Below, one piece after another: positions 1 through 9,517 of a stretch of DNA of 64,000 bases; within the stretch, counting starts at the first letter, position 1; every line of letters starts with the position of its first letter. Below the pieces are notes generated by a model. That model saw only the letters and a program-made list of their open reading frames with translations, ran no database searches and was not told where the DNA came from. A program made the translations under genes and the position numbers. This DNA comes from Sphingomonas sp. (lineage in GTDB: Bacteria > Pseudomonadota > Alphaproteobacteria > Sphingomonadales > Sphingomonadaceae), in assembly GCF_017744835.1 (NCBI RefSeq), contig NZ_JAGIAM010000002.1, positions 351,210 through 415,209 on the forward strand. Reading direction: 5' to 3'.

Positions 1-310
1 GCGGGCAGCTGTCTTCGAGGCTGCACCCCGCGTTCATGTCGGGCAGCACGACGATCTTGTCGGGCGAGAGGATCTTGGCGGTCTCAGCCATGAAGCGCAC
101 GCCGCAGAAGGCGATCACATCCGCGTCGGTCTCGGCCGCCTTGCGGCTGAGGTCGAGGCTGTCGCCGACGAAATCGGCCAGGTCCTGCAGCTCGGGCTTC
201 TGGTAGTAATGCGCGAGGATGACGGCATTGCGCTCCTTGCGCAGCCGATCGATCTCGGCGCGAAGGTCGAGCCCTGCCAGGCTGCCGCCGATGCCGTTGC
301 GTGCGTCCAT
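1..310 (-). CDS. nadA: Quinolinate synthase NadA, N-terminal part (3' end outside window)
   Basis: This is the first ~103 residues of a [4Fe-4S] quinolinate synthase, which condenses iminoaspartate with dihydroxyacetone phosphate in de novo NAD synthesis. The translation starts MDARNGIGG and contains the family motifs [24 protein letters not shown] and [14 protein letters not shown], whose cysteines belong to the cluster-binding set. The gene runs off the left edge, so the remaining cysteine ligands are not visible. The ATG at 310 gives the expected short leader before the first conserved block. No NAD-pathway partner is visible on this side. Confidence 0.95.
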   Translation of the reverse strand, partial: MDARNGIGGSLAGLDLRAEIDRLRKERNAVILAHYYQKPELQDLADFVGDSLDLSRKAAETDADVIAFCGVRFMAETAKILSPDKIVVLPDMNAGCSLEDSCP

Positions 311-388
311 CTTACCTTCGCCCCATGAAACACTCGTATGCGCGGGGACATGGCCCCGCCGCGTCCGCGGATCAAGCGGGGAACGACC

Positions 389-1096
389 TCAATTCCGGTT
401 GGCGAGCACATCCTCGGCCCGACGCGACACGTCCCAGACCTCGCTGCTGGCGCCGCTGCGCTCGTCGGGGAAATAGACCCGGACGCTGGCGTCCAGCCCG
501 GCGGCCTTGAGCGGCATGACGAAACTACGCTCGACCGCGCGGCGCGTCGCGTCCTTTGCGAGCTTCATCGGCGTCTCTTCGCGTGCCTGGCGAACCAGCT
601 CCTGCTGCCCGGCCTTGCGGTTCGCCTCGTCGAGCCGGCTCTCGATGTCGGTCAGCCGCATGAGGATGCCGCCGCCCGAATATTCGCGGATATTGTCGAG
701 GTCGATCTGCGGCCCCATCACTTCGACCGGCGGCAGCGTGATCGTGAGCCGGTTGGCGGCGGCGTCCCATTCGAGATTATGCTGCTGGAGCTTGGACAGG
801 TCGACTTCGTAGCGGACCATGCCCGGCATGATGAGCGTCTTCTGCGCCGTCATCCCCAGCCGGCTCTGCTTCGAAGTGACCACCGCCACATAGCGCGCGG
901 CGAAGGTGGTGAGCCGGTTCTGCTCGCGCAGCCCCTGCAGGCTCGCTTGGGCGACGGTGACTGGATCGGGCCCGGTGAACTGGCGCTTCACCGTATCGCT
1001 GAGGAACCAGAAGCCCACACCGATCGCGAGCACCACCGCGGCCAGCAACGCGGCGAACTTCAGGCAGCCCCAGGCCTTCACGCCGCGAGCGTCCAA
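389..1096 (-). CDS. DUF4230 domain protein, single-pass membrane
   Basis: A 235-residue protein with one N-terminal membrane helix (about residues 10-32, LKFAALLAAVVLAIGVGFWF) followed by a soluble, probably extracytoplasmic domain. The body matches the pattern of DUF4230 proteins (a YVAVVTSKQSRLG block, then LTITLPPVEVMGPQID). Function is unknown. Its start overlaps the end of the upstream MBL-fold gene by 19 bp, so the two are probably co-transcribed and translationally coupled. The family assignment is from memory of the pattern and has not been checked by search. Confidence 0.85.
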   Translation of the reverse strand: MDARGVKAWGCLKFAALLAAVVLAIGVGFWFLSDTVKRQFTGPDPVTVAQASLQGLREQNRLTTFAARYVAVVTSKQSRLGMTAQKTLIMPGMVRYEVDLSKLQQHNLEWDAAANRLTITLPPVEVMGPQIDLDNIREYSGGGILMRLTDIESRLDEANRKAGQQELVRQAREETPMKLAKDATRRAVERSFVMPLKAAGLDASVRVYFPDERSGASSEVWDVSRRAEDVLANRN

Positions 1097-1935
1097 CCCT
1101 CGCCCTCCTGCACCACCAGCCCGCGCGCCTGAAGGTCGATGAGGTGCGCCAATACCGAACGGCCCGCCGCCCCTGTGAGCCGCGGGTCGAGCCCGACGTA
1201 CATGCGCTCGACCATCGCCGGGATCGCGCCGACGTGCTGGCGCAGCAGTCGCAATATCTGCCCCTCGCGCTGCTTGCGGTGCCCCATCAGCCCGCGGACG
1301 AAGCGCTGCGGCTTCTCGATCGGCTCCCCATGCGCCGGGAAATAGACGCTGTCCTTGCGCGCCATCAGTCTGTCGAGGCTCGCCATATAGGCCGCCATGT
1401 CACCGTCGGGCGGCGCGACTACCGTCGTGGACCAACCCATCACATGGTCGCCGCTGAACAGCGCGCCGGTCTCCTCCAGCGCGAAGCAGAGATGGTTCGA
1501 GGTATGGCCCGGCGTCGCCACCGCGGTCAGCGTCCAGTCGGGCCCCGCGACGCGCTCGCCGTCGGCCAGCACGCGGTCGGGCGCATAGCTCGTGTCGAAG
1601 GCGGCGTCGGCGCGCGGCCCCGCATCCTCCAACGTCAACGGCGCGCAGCCGACGATCTCGGCGCCGGTCAGCGCCTTGAGCGGCGCGGCGGCGGGGCTGT
1701 GATCGCGATGCGTGTGGGTGCACAGGATCGCCTGGACCGGCCGACCGGCGATCGCGGCGAGCAGCGCGTCCATGTGGCGCGGATCGTCAGGACCGGGATC
1801 GATCACCGCCAGCACCTCGGTGCCGACCAGATAGGTCTGGGTGCCGGTATAGGTGAAGGGCGAAGGATTGGGTGCCAGCACCCTGGTCACCAGCGGGCCG
1901 ACCGCGAGCGCTTCGCCGACAGGGGCTTCGATCAT
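1078..1935 (-). CDS. MBL-fold metallo-hydrolase (LACTB2/glyoxylase-like)
   Basis: A 285-residue metallo-beta-lactamase-fold hydrolase. The metal-binding motif THTHRDH, the second-half ligands in ATPGHTSNHLC and the SGDHVMGW motif are all visible. The C-terminal part (MGHRKQREGQI onward) looks like the small winged-helix extension of LACTB2-type proteins. The reading frame is open further upstream to 2046, but the ATG at 1935 (MIEAPVGEALAVG) fits the usual start of the fold and keeps the gene clear of the upstream BlaR1 gene. Substrate unknown. It lies downstream of the blaI-blaR1 pair, but nothing shows it to be a beta-lactamase. Confidence 0.88.
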   Translation of the reverse strand: MIEAPVGEALAVGPLVTRVLAPNPSPFTYTGTQTYLVGTEVLAVIDPGPDDPRHMDALLAAIAGRPVQAILCTHTHRDHSPAAAPLKALTGAEIVGCAPLTLEDAGPRADAAFDTSYAPDRVLADGERVAGPDWTLTAVATPGHTSNHLCFALEETGALFSGDHVMGWSTTVVAPPDGDMAAYMASLDRLMARKDSVYFPAHGEPIEKPQRFVRGLMGHRKQREGQILRLLRQHVGAIPAMVERMYVGLDPRLTGAAGRSVLAHLIDLQARGLVVQEGEGWTLAA

Positions 1936-2073
1936 GTTCGCGAGATGGCCTCTGCCGCCCGGCAAGACAAGGGCGCTCCCCTTGTCGGGAACGAAACGGG
2001 GCCGGCTGCGAAGGAGTTCAGCCGGCCCCGCGAAGGGCGTCCGCAAAGGCTCCAGCGGGCGCCCTCCCTCTCG

Positions 2074-3624
2074 TCAGTCCTCGGACTTGTCCTTCTCGAG
2101 CTCGGCGATCGCCTCGTCGATGCCCTTGAGCGCCTTGGCGCGCTCCTCCGCGCTGATGTTGCGCTCGGCCTCGACCGAGCTGCGCGCGTGGCGCAGCCCC
2201 ATCAGCGCCGACTGCATGCCGAAGCGCTTGTGGAAGGAGGCCATGCGCTCGGCGTCGGCGGCCTGCATCGCGATCCGATCCGAGCAGATGATCATGATCT
2301 TGCGCCCGCCCTCTTCGCGGTGCTCGACGGTAGGGTTGGCGCCCTTGCCGCACTTGCCGTCCCGGATCTCGGGGATCGAGGCCCGGATCGCATCGATGTC
2401 GGGGACTTCGGTTTCCTGGGTGGTGCCGTCGGCATGGACGACCACGACCTTGCGGATCTGCTTGCCCTTCTCGCCCTTGCCCTCCGCAAAGCGATAAACA
2501 TGGCGCTCGATGCGCGGAGCGGCGGGCGCCGCGGGCGCAGCCTCGGCAGCAGGGGCGACCTCGGCAGCAGGCGCGGCCGGGGGTTCGGGCAGCTCGGCGG
2601 CGGCGGGCGGCGCCGGCGGTGCAGCGGGTGCCGGTGCGGCCTGCTCGAGATCGACGCCGATCGTGGCGCCGACCTTGTCCTTGATCTTCTCGGCCGCCTG
2701 GGTGCCCGAGGCAGTCAACCCCAGCGCGGCGAGCGACAATGCGCCCACTCCGGCCAGTCCCGCGGCCGTGCGGATGGGGGAATGTTTCCGGGTCTTCGAA
2801 AGCATGCGTAGCCTCCCTTTGACTTCATTTATCGTGTGCAAGTGACATGCCGCCGAGACCGCACCCCCATGCGCGGACTTGACGATCGCACGGCCATAAG
2901 CATGGCGCAGTGCCTGGGCGCGGCCGGCGAGCACCAGGGCGTCGCAGGCCATTTCCTGGTCGGCACGGAAGGCGCGGAAGGCCCTCCAGGCGACCGGGTT
3001 GAACCAGTGGATGGAGAGGACCACGAGCGCGACCCAGTTGGCGATCAGGTCGCCGCGGGCATGGTGGCCCAGCTCGTGCGCCAGCGCGAGGTCGCGCTCG
3101 AGCTCGTCGTAGCGCTCGGCGAAATCGCGCGGAAAGGCGACGTATTTGCGGAACACGCCGAAGGCGAGCGGCCCGTGCGCGGCGTCGGTCTCGATCACGC
3201 GCACCTTGCCCTGGGCCACGGTGCGATCGAGCCGAGCGCGGCGGAGCAGCTTCGCGGTGTAGCGGCTGTGCGCGAAGAGGTGATAAGCGAGGAAGAGCAC
3301 CGCGCCACCGGCCCAGGCGACCAAGGCCAGGAAGATCCAGTCGACCGGCGACGACACCACTGCCGTGCCGCCAGGCGTCGCTGAGAGCGAGATCGGCTCG
3401 ACCACATAGGCAACGATCACGTCGCTCGCCACCGCGACCGGCGCGGCCGCCTGCTCGCGCCAGCCTTCGGGCACCTGCGGAAGCAGCAGGCGCGCTACCG
3501 GGAGCAGCCATAGCGCATAGGCCATGTGTGCGCCGAACGCCTTGCGCACCGGCCCGCGGAGCGCGAGCACGAGCAGCATCAGCAGCGTGGTGGCGATCAG
3601 GGTTTCCAGCGCCCAGCCGATCAT
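2074..3624 (-). CDS. BlaR1-like M56 family membrane metallopeptidase
   Basis: A 516-residue polytopic zinc protease of the BlaR1/MecR1 peptidase family. Membrane segments lie at about residues 5-23, 34-50, 95-118 and 270-290. The zinc motif HELGH is at 183-187 and the probable third ligand is E224 in ADQEMACDA. After the last helix comes an Ala/Pro-rich linker (about 320-365), then a charged soluble domain ending in coiled-coil-like repeats. The penicillin-binding sensor domain of classical BlaR1 is absent, so the inducing signal is probably not a beta-lactam captured by that domain. It overlaps blaI by 4 bp (ATGA), typical of a coupled repressor/antirepressor pair. Confidence 0.93.
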   Translation of the reverse strand: MIGWALETLIATTLLMLLVLALRGPVRKAFGAHMAYALWLLPVARLLLPQVPEGWREQAAAPVAVASDVIVAYVVEPISLSATPGGTAVVSSPVDWIFLALVAWAGGAVLFLAYHLFAHSRYTAKLLRRARLDRTVAQGKVRVIETDAAHGPLAFGVFRKYVAFPRDFAERYDELERDLALAHELGHHARGDLIANWVALVVLSIHWFNPVAWRAFRAFRADQEMACDALVLAGRAQALRHAYGRAIVKSAHGGAVSAACHLHTINEVKGRLRMLSKTRKHSPIRTAAGLAGVGALSLAALGLTASGTQAAEKIKDKVGATIGVDLEQAAPAPAAPPAPPAAAELPEPPAAPAAEVAPAAEAAPAAPAAPRIERHVYRFAEGKGEKGKQIRKVVVVHADGTTQETEVPDIDAIRASIPEIRDGKCGKGANPTVEHREEGGRKIMIICSDRIAMQAADAERMASFHKRFGMQSALMGLRHARSSVEAERNISAEERAKALKGIDEAIAELEKDKSED

Positions 3625-3989
3625 TGCTTGAGCTCCTTCAAAAGGGCCTCGATCTCGGCGATATCCTCGTCGGTGATCGCATCGCGCTCGGCCAGGTGCG
3701 CCACCAGCGGCGTCAGCCGGCCGCCGAACAGTCGGTCCATCAGCTTGCGCGATTCGCCGGCGACATAGTCGGCACGCTCCACGAGCGGGCGGTAACGATA
3801 GCGCCGCCCGTCTTCCTCATGCGCGATGATGCTCTTGGCGAGCAGCCGCCCGAGCAAGGTCTTGACCGTGTTGGCGCTCCACTCGCGCTCGGCGGGCACG
3901 CGCTCGGCCACTTCCTGCGCGGTGAGCGGCGACTCCTCCCAGAGCACCTCCATCACGGCGTGTTCGGCGTCGCTGATCCGTTCAGTCAT
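3621..3989 (-). CDS. BlaI/MecI/CopY-family transcriptional repressor
   Basis: A 122-residue winged-helix repressor. ISDAEHAVMEVLW, LTAQEVAERV and WSANTVKTLLGRLLAKSII form the DNA-binding domain, and the C-terminal helices (ITDEDIAEIEALLKEL) form the dimerisation region. In this family the repressor is cleaved by the partner M56 protease, which here is encoded immediately downstream. A double dyad operator lies 12-48 bp upstream of its start codon (4001-4037), consistent with autoregulation of the operon. Confidence 0.95.
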   Translation of the reverse strand: MTERISDAEHAVMEVLWEESPLTAQEVAERVPAEREWSANTVKTLLGRLLAKSIIAHEEDGRRYRYRPLVERADYVAGESRKLMDRLFGGRLTPLVAHLAERDAITDEDIAEIEALLKELKQ

Positions 3990-4000
3990 GATCCCCTCTC

Positions 4001-4037
4001 GACTACGCGTGTAATCGTCACGATTACGTCTGTAGTC
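4001..4037. promoter_or_regulatory. Tandem BlaI-type operator dyads
   Basis: Two 16-bp dyads lie back to back just upstream of blaI: gactac-gcgt-gtaatc at 4001-4016 and gattac-gtct-gtagtc at 4022-4037, separated by 5 bp. Each has 6-bp half-sites with a 4-bp centre. The whole 37-bp block is itself close to an inverted repeat. The half-site GA(C/T)TAC resembles known BlaI/MecI operators (TAC..GTA cores). Binding is inferred from motif and position. Confidence 0.8.
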
Positions 4038-4190
4038 AATAGGGTGAACCTTGGCTGAACGGCGCGGCGTGCCGTTGCGGCAGGCGCGGCTTCTTTCGGG
4101 GGCGGAACTGTCGGAAGTGCTTACAGCAGCGGGGGTCGCTCAGCAGGCGTTAACCACCGTGAGCCGCAGAAAACAAAGGCTTGCAACAAG

Positions 4191-4206
4191 TGGCACGCCG
4201 GCTGCA
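4191..4206 (+). promoter_or_regulatory. Sigma-54 (RpoN)-like promoter
   Basis: The string tggcacgccggctgca matches the -24/-12 consensus TGGCACG-N4-TTGCA at all but one of the fixed positions. The invariant GG (4192-4193) and GC (4204-4205) have the required 10-bp spacing. There is no gene immediately downstream on the plus strand. Transcription would start near 4217 and run into a strong hairpin at 4246-4284. The promoter is a motif match only. Confidence 0.5.
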
Positions 4207-4216
4207 TCTTCCTCGG

Positions 4217-4296
4217 CACCCGTAGCGTTTCAACGCTTCATTCCAGGGTGGGCCGCTGCTGCTGACCGGTCGCGCGGCCCACCCGACCCGGGTTTT
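4217..4296 (+). ncRNA. Possible small RNA with terminator-like hairpin
   Basis: Most of the 334-bp gap between blaI and grxD is accounted for here. Downstream of the sigma-54-like promoter is a small stem (agcg-tttcaa-cgct near 4223), then a perfect 11-bp stem, gggtgggccgc (4246-4256) pairing with gcggcccaccc (4274-4284). Eight bases later there is a T4 run at 4293-4296. The arrangement fits a short plus-strand RNA of about 80 nt. The hairpin could instead terminate transcription arriving from elsewhere. No known RNA family was recognised. Confidence 0.3.
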
Positions 4297-4346
4297 CCTG
4301 ACAGAACGATATGAAGTGGGGCATTTCGCCCGCAGCGAGTCGCACG

Positions 4347-4360
4347 CCGGCGAAGGCCGG
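4347..4360. repeat. REP-type mini-palindrome
   Basis: A perfect small hairpin, ccggc-gaag-gccgg, followed by ggta, lies just past the end of grxD. A degenerate copy (ccccggcgaaggccgagg) lies after bfr at 32262-32279. Intergenic palindromes of this form are common in sphingomonad genomes. Confidence 0.5.
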
Positions 4361-4374
4361 GGTACCCTAGGCCG

Positions 4375-4704
4375 TCAGGCCTTCGCCGCGCCCTTGTCGG
4401 CCAGCAGCTGCTGGAGCTCGCCGCTCTCGAACATCTCCATCATGATGTCCGATCCGCCGACGAATTCGCCCTTCACATAGAGCTGCGGGATCGTCGGCCA
4501 GTCCGAGTAGGCCTTGATGCCCTGGCGGATGCCCTGGTCCTGGAGCACGTCGACGCTCTCGAACGCGACGCCGAGATGGTTGAGGATCGCCACCGCGCGG
4601 CTCGAGAAGCCGCACTGCGGGAAGAGCGGGCTGCCCTTCATGAAGAGGAGCACGTCGTTGCTGTCCACCAGGCCCTGGATGCGGTCCTGCACTTCGTCGG
4701 TCAC
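4375..4704 (-). CDS. grxD: Monothiol glutaredoxin, Grx4 family
   Basis: A 109-residue monothiol glutaredoxin with the signature CGFS active site (FPQCGFSSRAV), the WPTIPQLYV cis-Pro/glutathione-binding segment and the GGSDI motif. These proteins carry a bridging [2Fe-2S] cluster with glutathione and work with BolA proteins in iron-sulfur trafficking. The gene lies 6 bp after a bolA-family gene on the same strand, the usual alphaproteobacterial arrangement. Confidence 0.97.
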   Translation of the reverse strand: MTDEVQDRIQGLVDSNDVLLFMKGSPLFPQCGFSSRAVAILNHLGVAFESVDVLQDQGIRQGIKAYSDWPTIPQLYVKGEFVGGSDIMMEMFESGELQQLLADKGAAKA

Positions 4705-4710
4705 TTGTCC

Positions 4711-4950
4711 TTACTCCTCGACTGGCGCTTCGGTGGTGAGCTGGAGCGCGTGGAGCACTCCGCCCATCCGGCCACCCAGCGCGGCATAGACCGCCTGGTG
4801 CTGGCGCACCCGCGGCATGCCCTTGAACATCGGGCTCACCACCCGCGCGGCATAATGATCCCCATCGCCGGCAAGGTCGGTGATCTCGACCCGGGCATCG
4901 GGGATGCCCGCCTTGATCAGCGCCTCGATCTCGGCCGCGGGCATCGGCAT
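4711..4950 (-). CDS. BolA family protein
   Basis: A 79-residue BolA/IbaG-type protein that pairs with the adjacent CGFS glutaredoxin in Fe-S handling. The conserved core (DGDHYAARVVSPMFKGMPRVRQHQAVYAAL) contains the histidine that can ligate a shared cluster, and a second conserved His is near the C-terminus (LHALQL). The open frame extends upstream to 5031, but that would overlap the DUF1476 gene. The ATG at 4950 follows directly on that gene's stop, and a second ATG is at 4944. Confidence 0.93.
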   Translation of the reverse strand: MPMPAAEIEALIKAGIPDARVEITDLAGDGDHYAARVVSPMFKGMPRVRQHQAVYAALGGRMGGVLHALQLTTEAPVEE

Positions 4951-4951
4951 C

Positions 4952-5275
4952 TTACTTGGCTTCCAGCAGCTGGCGGCGCGCCTCGACGAGCTGCTCGTCG
5001 AGCGCACGGCGCACCATGGCCTCGTCCACATCCACGCCGGCGGCCAGCAGGTCGCCCAGCACCTTGCGGATCACGTCCTCGTCGCCGGCTTCCTCGAACT
5101 CGGCCTGGACGACGGCCTTGGCATAGGCGTCGGTCTCCTCGGGGGTGAGGTTCATCTTGGCCGCTGCCCACTGGCCCACCAGCCGGTTGCGTCGCGCAGT
5201 GACGCGGAACGCCATTTCCTCGTCGCGTGCGAACTTCGCCTCGAATGCCCGCTCGCGATCGTCGAAAGTCGTCAT
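4952..5275 (-). CDS. ATPase-inhibitor zeta-subunit-type protein (DUF1476)
   Basis: A 107-residue, largely helical, charged protein (MTTFDDRERAFEAKFARDEE...) of the alphaproteobacterial DUF1476 family. Some members inhibit the F1-ATPase by insertion, in the role of the zeta subunit. The start at 5275 is supported by a GAGGAG ribosome-binding site directly upstream and by the conserved MTxFDDRExAFE opening. It forms a compact run with bolA and grxD. The inhibitor role comes from family knowledge. Confidence 0.92.
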   Translation of the reverse strand: MTTFDDRERAFEAKFARDEEMAFRVTARRNRLVGQWAAAKMNLTPEETDAYAKAVVQAEFEEAGDEDVIRKVLGDLLAAGVDVDEAMVRRALDEQLVEARRQLLEAK

Positions 5276-5363
5276 GTGCTCCTCAAGCCCCTTTGATGCC
5301 GTTTCGCCGGAGATAGGAGGGCGGCCGGGGCAAGGCAAGCGATCCTCCCCGGCAGTGGTAGGA

Positions 5364-6362
<999 letters not shown>

Positions 6363-6953
6363 GCCCGCCTCTCCCCGCGATCCAGGGCCGCGCCGCCGCG
6401 ACACCGGACTCATATTTCGAAATCGCGGTATCCTTTGCCAGCGTCATCCCGATCTCGTCCAGCCCCTGCATCAGGCAGGCGCGGCGGAAGGCGTCGAGCT
6501 CGAAGGGAAAGCGGTCCTGGAAGGGCGTGGTGACGGTCATCGTCTCCAGGTCGACGGTGATCTCGTCGGTCGTCGCGACTTCGACCAGCCGGTCGATCGC
6601 CTCCTGCGGCAGCACCACCGGCACGATGCCGTTCTTGAAGGCATTGCCCGAGAAGATGTCCGAGAAGCTCGGCGCGATAACGGCCTTGATGCCCAGGTCG
6701 GCGAGCGCCCAGGCGGCGTGCTCGCGGCTCGACCCGCAGCCGAAATTGTCGCCCGCCACCAGCACCGGCGCGCCGGCGTAGCGCGGATCGTCGAAGATGT
6801 TGCCGGGCTGCGCGCGCACCGTCTCGAACGCGCCCCTGCCCAACCCCTCGCGCGTCGTGGTCTTGAGCCAGTGCGCGGGGATGATGATGTCGGTGTCGAT
6901 GTTCTTGGCGCCCCAGGGGTAGGCGCGCCCTTCGACCTTGATGACGGGTTCCA

Positions 6954-7772
6954 TCAGCGGGCACTCGCAGGAAAGGCGGGAAGCTTGGCGACGTCGGCGG
7001 GCTCGTGCTGGATCACGACGCGCGCCTTCAGGTTCGCGGCGATGGCGCGGAAACGGTCGCTGGAGGCGAGCGTGTCGGCGCGGTTGCTGTTGAAGCTGGG
7101 CACTTCGTTCTTCTCGAAGCTCTCGCTTGCGTGGAACTGGTCGCCGGAGAGCAGCACGGGGCCGGTCTGCCTGAGCCGGACCAGCAGCGAATGGTGGCCG
7201 TCGGTATGGCCGGGCATGCCGAGCATGACCACGCTGCCGTCGCCGAACACGTCATGGTCGCCCGTCACCGGCTGCGCCTTGCTGCCGCCGTCGAGCCAGG
7301 GCTTGACCCGGTCGCGGCGGTCGGGCGCCTGGGTGCGCAGCGCCTCGAGGTCCTGCGCGCCGATCAGCAGCGTCGCGCCGGGGAAGTCGGCGGCCTGGCC
7401 GATATGATCGAAGTGATTGTGGCTGATGCCGACGAAATCGATCTGCCCGGGCTTCACTCCGATCCGCGCGAGCTGCGGCAAGATCCGCTGCTTCACGCTC
7501 ACCGTGAAGACGCCGTCGACGTTCGACTTGCCCTCGAGCTCGCCGGGGAGCCCGGTATCCCACAGCAGATAATCGTCGCCGTGGCGGATCAGGTAGCAGC
7601 TGTCGACGAGCCTGTACGGCTTGCCGTCATAGCGATGGCTGTCACTGAATTCGGCGAAGTCCGAAACGGCGATTTCGCCGCAATCGAGCCGCCACAGCTC
7701 GACGTCCGCAGCAGGAACGGGTGCTCCGCCAGCCGCGACGGCCAGCAGCAGGGATCCCAATATCGTCATCAT
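6954..7772 (-). CDS. Secreted MBL-fold hydrolase, N-acyl-homoserine lactonase family-like
   Basis: A protein of about 272 residues with a signal peptide ([21 protein letters not shown]) and a metallo-beta-lactamase fold. The metal motif SHNHFDH, the downstream ligands in [13 protein letters not shown] and [11 protein letters not shown], and an N-terminal strand WDTGLPGEL are as in AiiA/AttM-type lactonases. It probably acts in the periplasm. Lactone specificity is inferred from overall resemblance. Two adjacent ATGs (7772 and 7769) follow a GGAGG site. It sits between leuC and leuD and is coupled to leuD by ATGA. Confidence 0.85.
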   Translation of the reverse strand: MMTILGSLLLAVAAGGAPVPAADVELWRLDCGEIAVSDFAEFSDSHRYDGKPYRLVDSCYLIRHGDDYLLWDTGLPGELEGKSNVDGVFTVSVKQRILPQLARIGVKPGQIDFVGISHNHFDHIGQAADFPGATLLIGAQDLEALRTQAPDRRDRVKPWLDGGSKAQPVTGDHDVFGDGSVVMLGMPGHTDGHHSLLVRLRQTGPVLLSGDQFHASESFEKNEVPSFNSNRADTLASSDRFRAIAANLKARVVIQHEPADVAKLPAFPASAR

Positions 7773-7809
7773 GCCTCCTCCCGCGCTTCGCGGGCGGAGA
7801 CCGCGACGA

Positions 7810-7929
7810 TCAGACGGCCGGTGCCCGCGCCACAGCGGAAGCCGGTCGGCTCTCCACTGCGCTCGCATAGGCTGCGGCCAGGCCGCACAGCACCGTACCC
7901 GTAATCAACGCAACCAGCGCCCGCTTCAT
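7810..7929 (-). CDS. Possible small secreted peptide
   Basis: A 39-codon frame reads MKRALVALITGTVL...AAAYASAVES... and ends at TGA. It has a clear signal-peptide shape: a KR start, a 17-residue hydrophobic core and an A-S-A cleavage site, with a GGGGTGG stretch upstream. It fits exactly between leuC (ends 7944) and the lactonase-like gene (starts 7772) on the same strand. No family recognised. It could be chance. Confidence 0.4.
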   Translation of the reverse strand: MKRALVALITGTVLCGLAAAYASAVESRPASAVARAPAV

Positions 7930-7943
7930 GTCGTGCCACCCCT

Positions 7944-9395
7944 TTACGCATCCGCCGACACCAGATCCCTGACGTCGGTCAAGCGCCCAGTGACCGCAGC
8001 TGCTGCCGCCATGGCCGGCGAAAGCAGGTGCGTACGCGCCCCCGGACCCTGTCTACCTACGAAGTTTCTATTAGAGGTTGAAGCACAACGTTCGCCACTC
8101 GGGACTTTATCGGGGTTCATGGCGAGGCACATCGAGCAGCCGGGCTCGCGCCATTCGAAGCCGGCCTCGGTGAAGATGCGGTCGAGCCCCTCGGCCTCGG
8201 CCTGGCGCTTGACCAGGCCGGAGCCCGGCACGATCAGCGCCTGGCGGATGCGGTCGGCGACGTGGCGGCCCTTCACCACCGCCGCGGCGGCGCGCAGGTC
8301 CTCGATGCGGCTGTTGGTGCACGATCCGATGAAGACATGCTCGATGCCGATGTCCTGCATCGCGGTGCCGGGCGCGAGGCCCATGTAATCGAGCGACTTC
8401 TGCGCGGCGGCGCGCTTCGACGCGTCGGCGAAGCTCTCGGGATCGGGCACGGCGCCGGTGATCGACACCACGTCCTCGGGGCTGGTGCCCCAGGTCAGCG
8501 AAGGCGCGATGTCGCTCGCCTCGAGCCGCACGACGCGGTCGTACTGCGCCGCGGCGTCGGTCGGCAGCGTGCGCCAATAGGCGACCGCCTTCTCCCAATC
8601 CGCGCCCGAGGGGGCGAGCGGACGGCCCTTCAGATATTCGAACGTCTTGTCGTCGGGCGCGATCAGACCCGAACGCGCCCCGCCCTCGATCGACATGTTC
8701 GAGACCGTCAGCCGCCCCTCGACCGACATGGCACGGATGACCTCGCCGGTATATTCGACGACATAGCCGGTGCCGCCCGCCGCGCCGATGCGGCCGATGA
8801 TCGCCAGCACCACGTCCTTCGGGCTCACGCCGAAGCCGAGCGTGCCGTCGACGCGGATCTCCATCGTCTTCGACGGCGAGAGCAGCAGCGTCTGGGTGGC
8901 GAGGACATGCTCGACTTCGCTGGTGCCGATGCCGAACGCCAGCGCGCCCAGCGCGCCGTGCGCCGAAGTATGGCTGTCGCCGCACACCAGGGTAGTGCCC
9001 GGAAGCGTGAAGCCCTGCTCCGGCCCCACGACATGCACGATCCCCTGCCGCGCATCGAGCGCGTCGATATAGGGCACGTCGAATTCGGCGACGTTGGCGC
9101 GCAGCGCCGCGAGCTGGTCCGCGCTCGCCGGATCGGCGATCGGCAGCGGACGCCCCGCCGCATCGACGCGCGGCGTCGTCGGAAGATTATGGTCGGGAAC
9201 CGCGAGCGTAAGGTCGGGCCGCCGCACCGGCCGGCCGGCGGCGCGAAGCCCGGCGAATGCCTGGGGGCTCGTCACTTCATGGACGAGGTGGCGGTCGATG
9301 TAGATGAGGCAGGTGCCGTCGTCGCGGCGCTCCACGACGTGGTCGGCCCAGATCTTCTCGTACAGGGTGCGGGGTTTGCTGGCCATGACGGCCAT
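7944..9395 (-). CDS. leuC: 3-isopropylmalate dehydratase large subunit
   Basis: A 483-residue aconitase-family subunit. [4Fe-4S]-binding cysteines are visible in GSCTNSR and in [13 protein letters not shown], and the C-terminal [16 protein letters not shown] block is intact. The start may be the ATG at 9395 or the one at 9386 ([13 protein letters not shown]), the more typical LeuC opening. It acts with LeuD encoded downstream. Confidence 0.97.
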   Translation of the reverse strand: MAVMASKPRTLYEKIWADHVVERRDDGTCLIYIDRHLVHEVTSPQAFAGLRAAGRPVRRPDLTLAVPDHNLPTTPRVDAAGRPLPIADPASADQLAALRANVAEFDVPYIDALDARQGIVHVVGPEQGFTLPGTTLVCGDSHTSAHGALGALAFGIGTSEVEHVLATQTLLLSPSKTMEIRVDGTLGFGVSPKDVVLAIIGRIGAAGGTGYVVEYTGEVIRAMSVEGRLTVSNMSIEGGARSGLIAPDDKTFEYLKGRPLAPSGADWEKAVAYWRTLPTDAAAQYDRVVRLEASDIAPSLTWGTSPEDVVSITGAVPDPESFADASKRAAAQKSLDYMGLAPGTAMQDIGIEHVFIGSCTNSRIEDLRAAAAVVKGRHVADRIRQALIVPGSGLVKRQAEAEGLDRIFTEAGFEWREPGCSMCLAMNPDKVPSGERCASTSNRNFVGRQGPGARTHLLSPAMAAAAAVTGRLTDVRDLVSADA

Positions 9396-9517
9396 CTAAT
9401 CCGATATTGCGCTGCGGCAACCCATTCCGCAATTTTACGTCGCGAAGCCGAGCTTTCATAGGTTGGCGGGGAAGCCCATGCGTGAAGGCTCCCCCGCCAA
9501 GCCCCTGCGGGAAGGGG

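Noticed and set aside
1144..2811. A 555-codon plus-strand frame
   Set aside because: Shadow of the MBL hydrolase and BlaR1 genes, with no recognisable domain.
4051..4314. 87-codon TTG-start frame in the blaI/grxD gap
   Set aside because: No ribosome-binding site, unusual composition, and it overlaps the promoter and hairpin described there.
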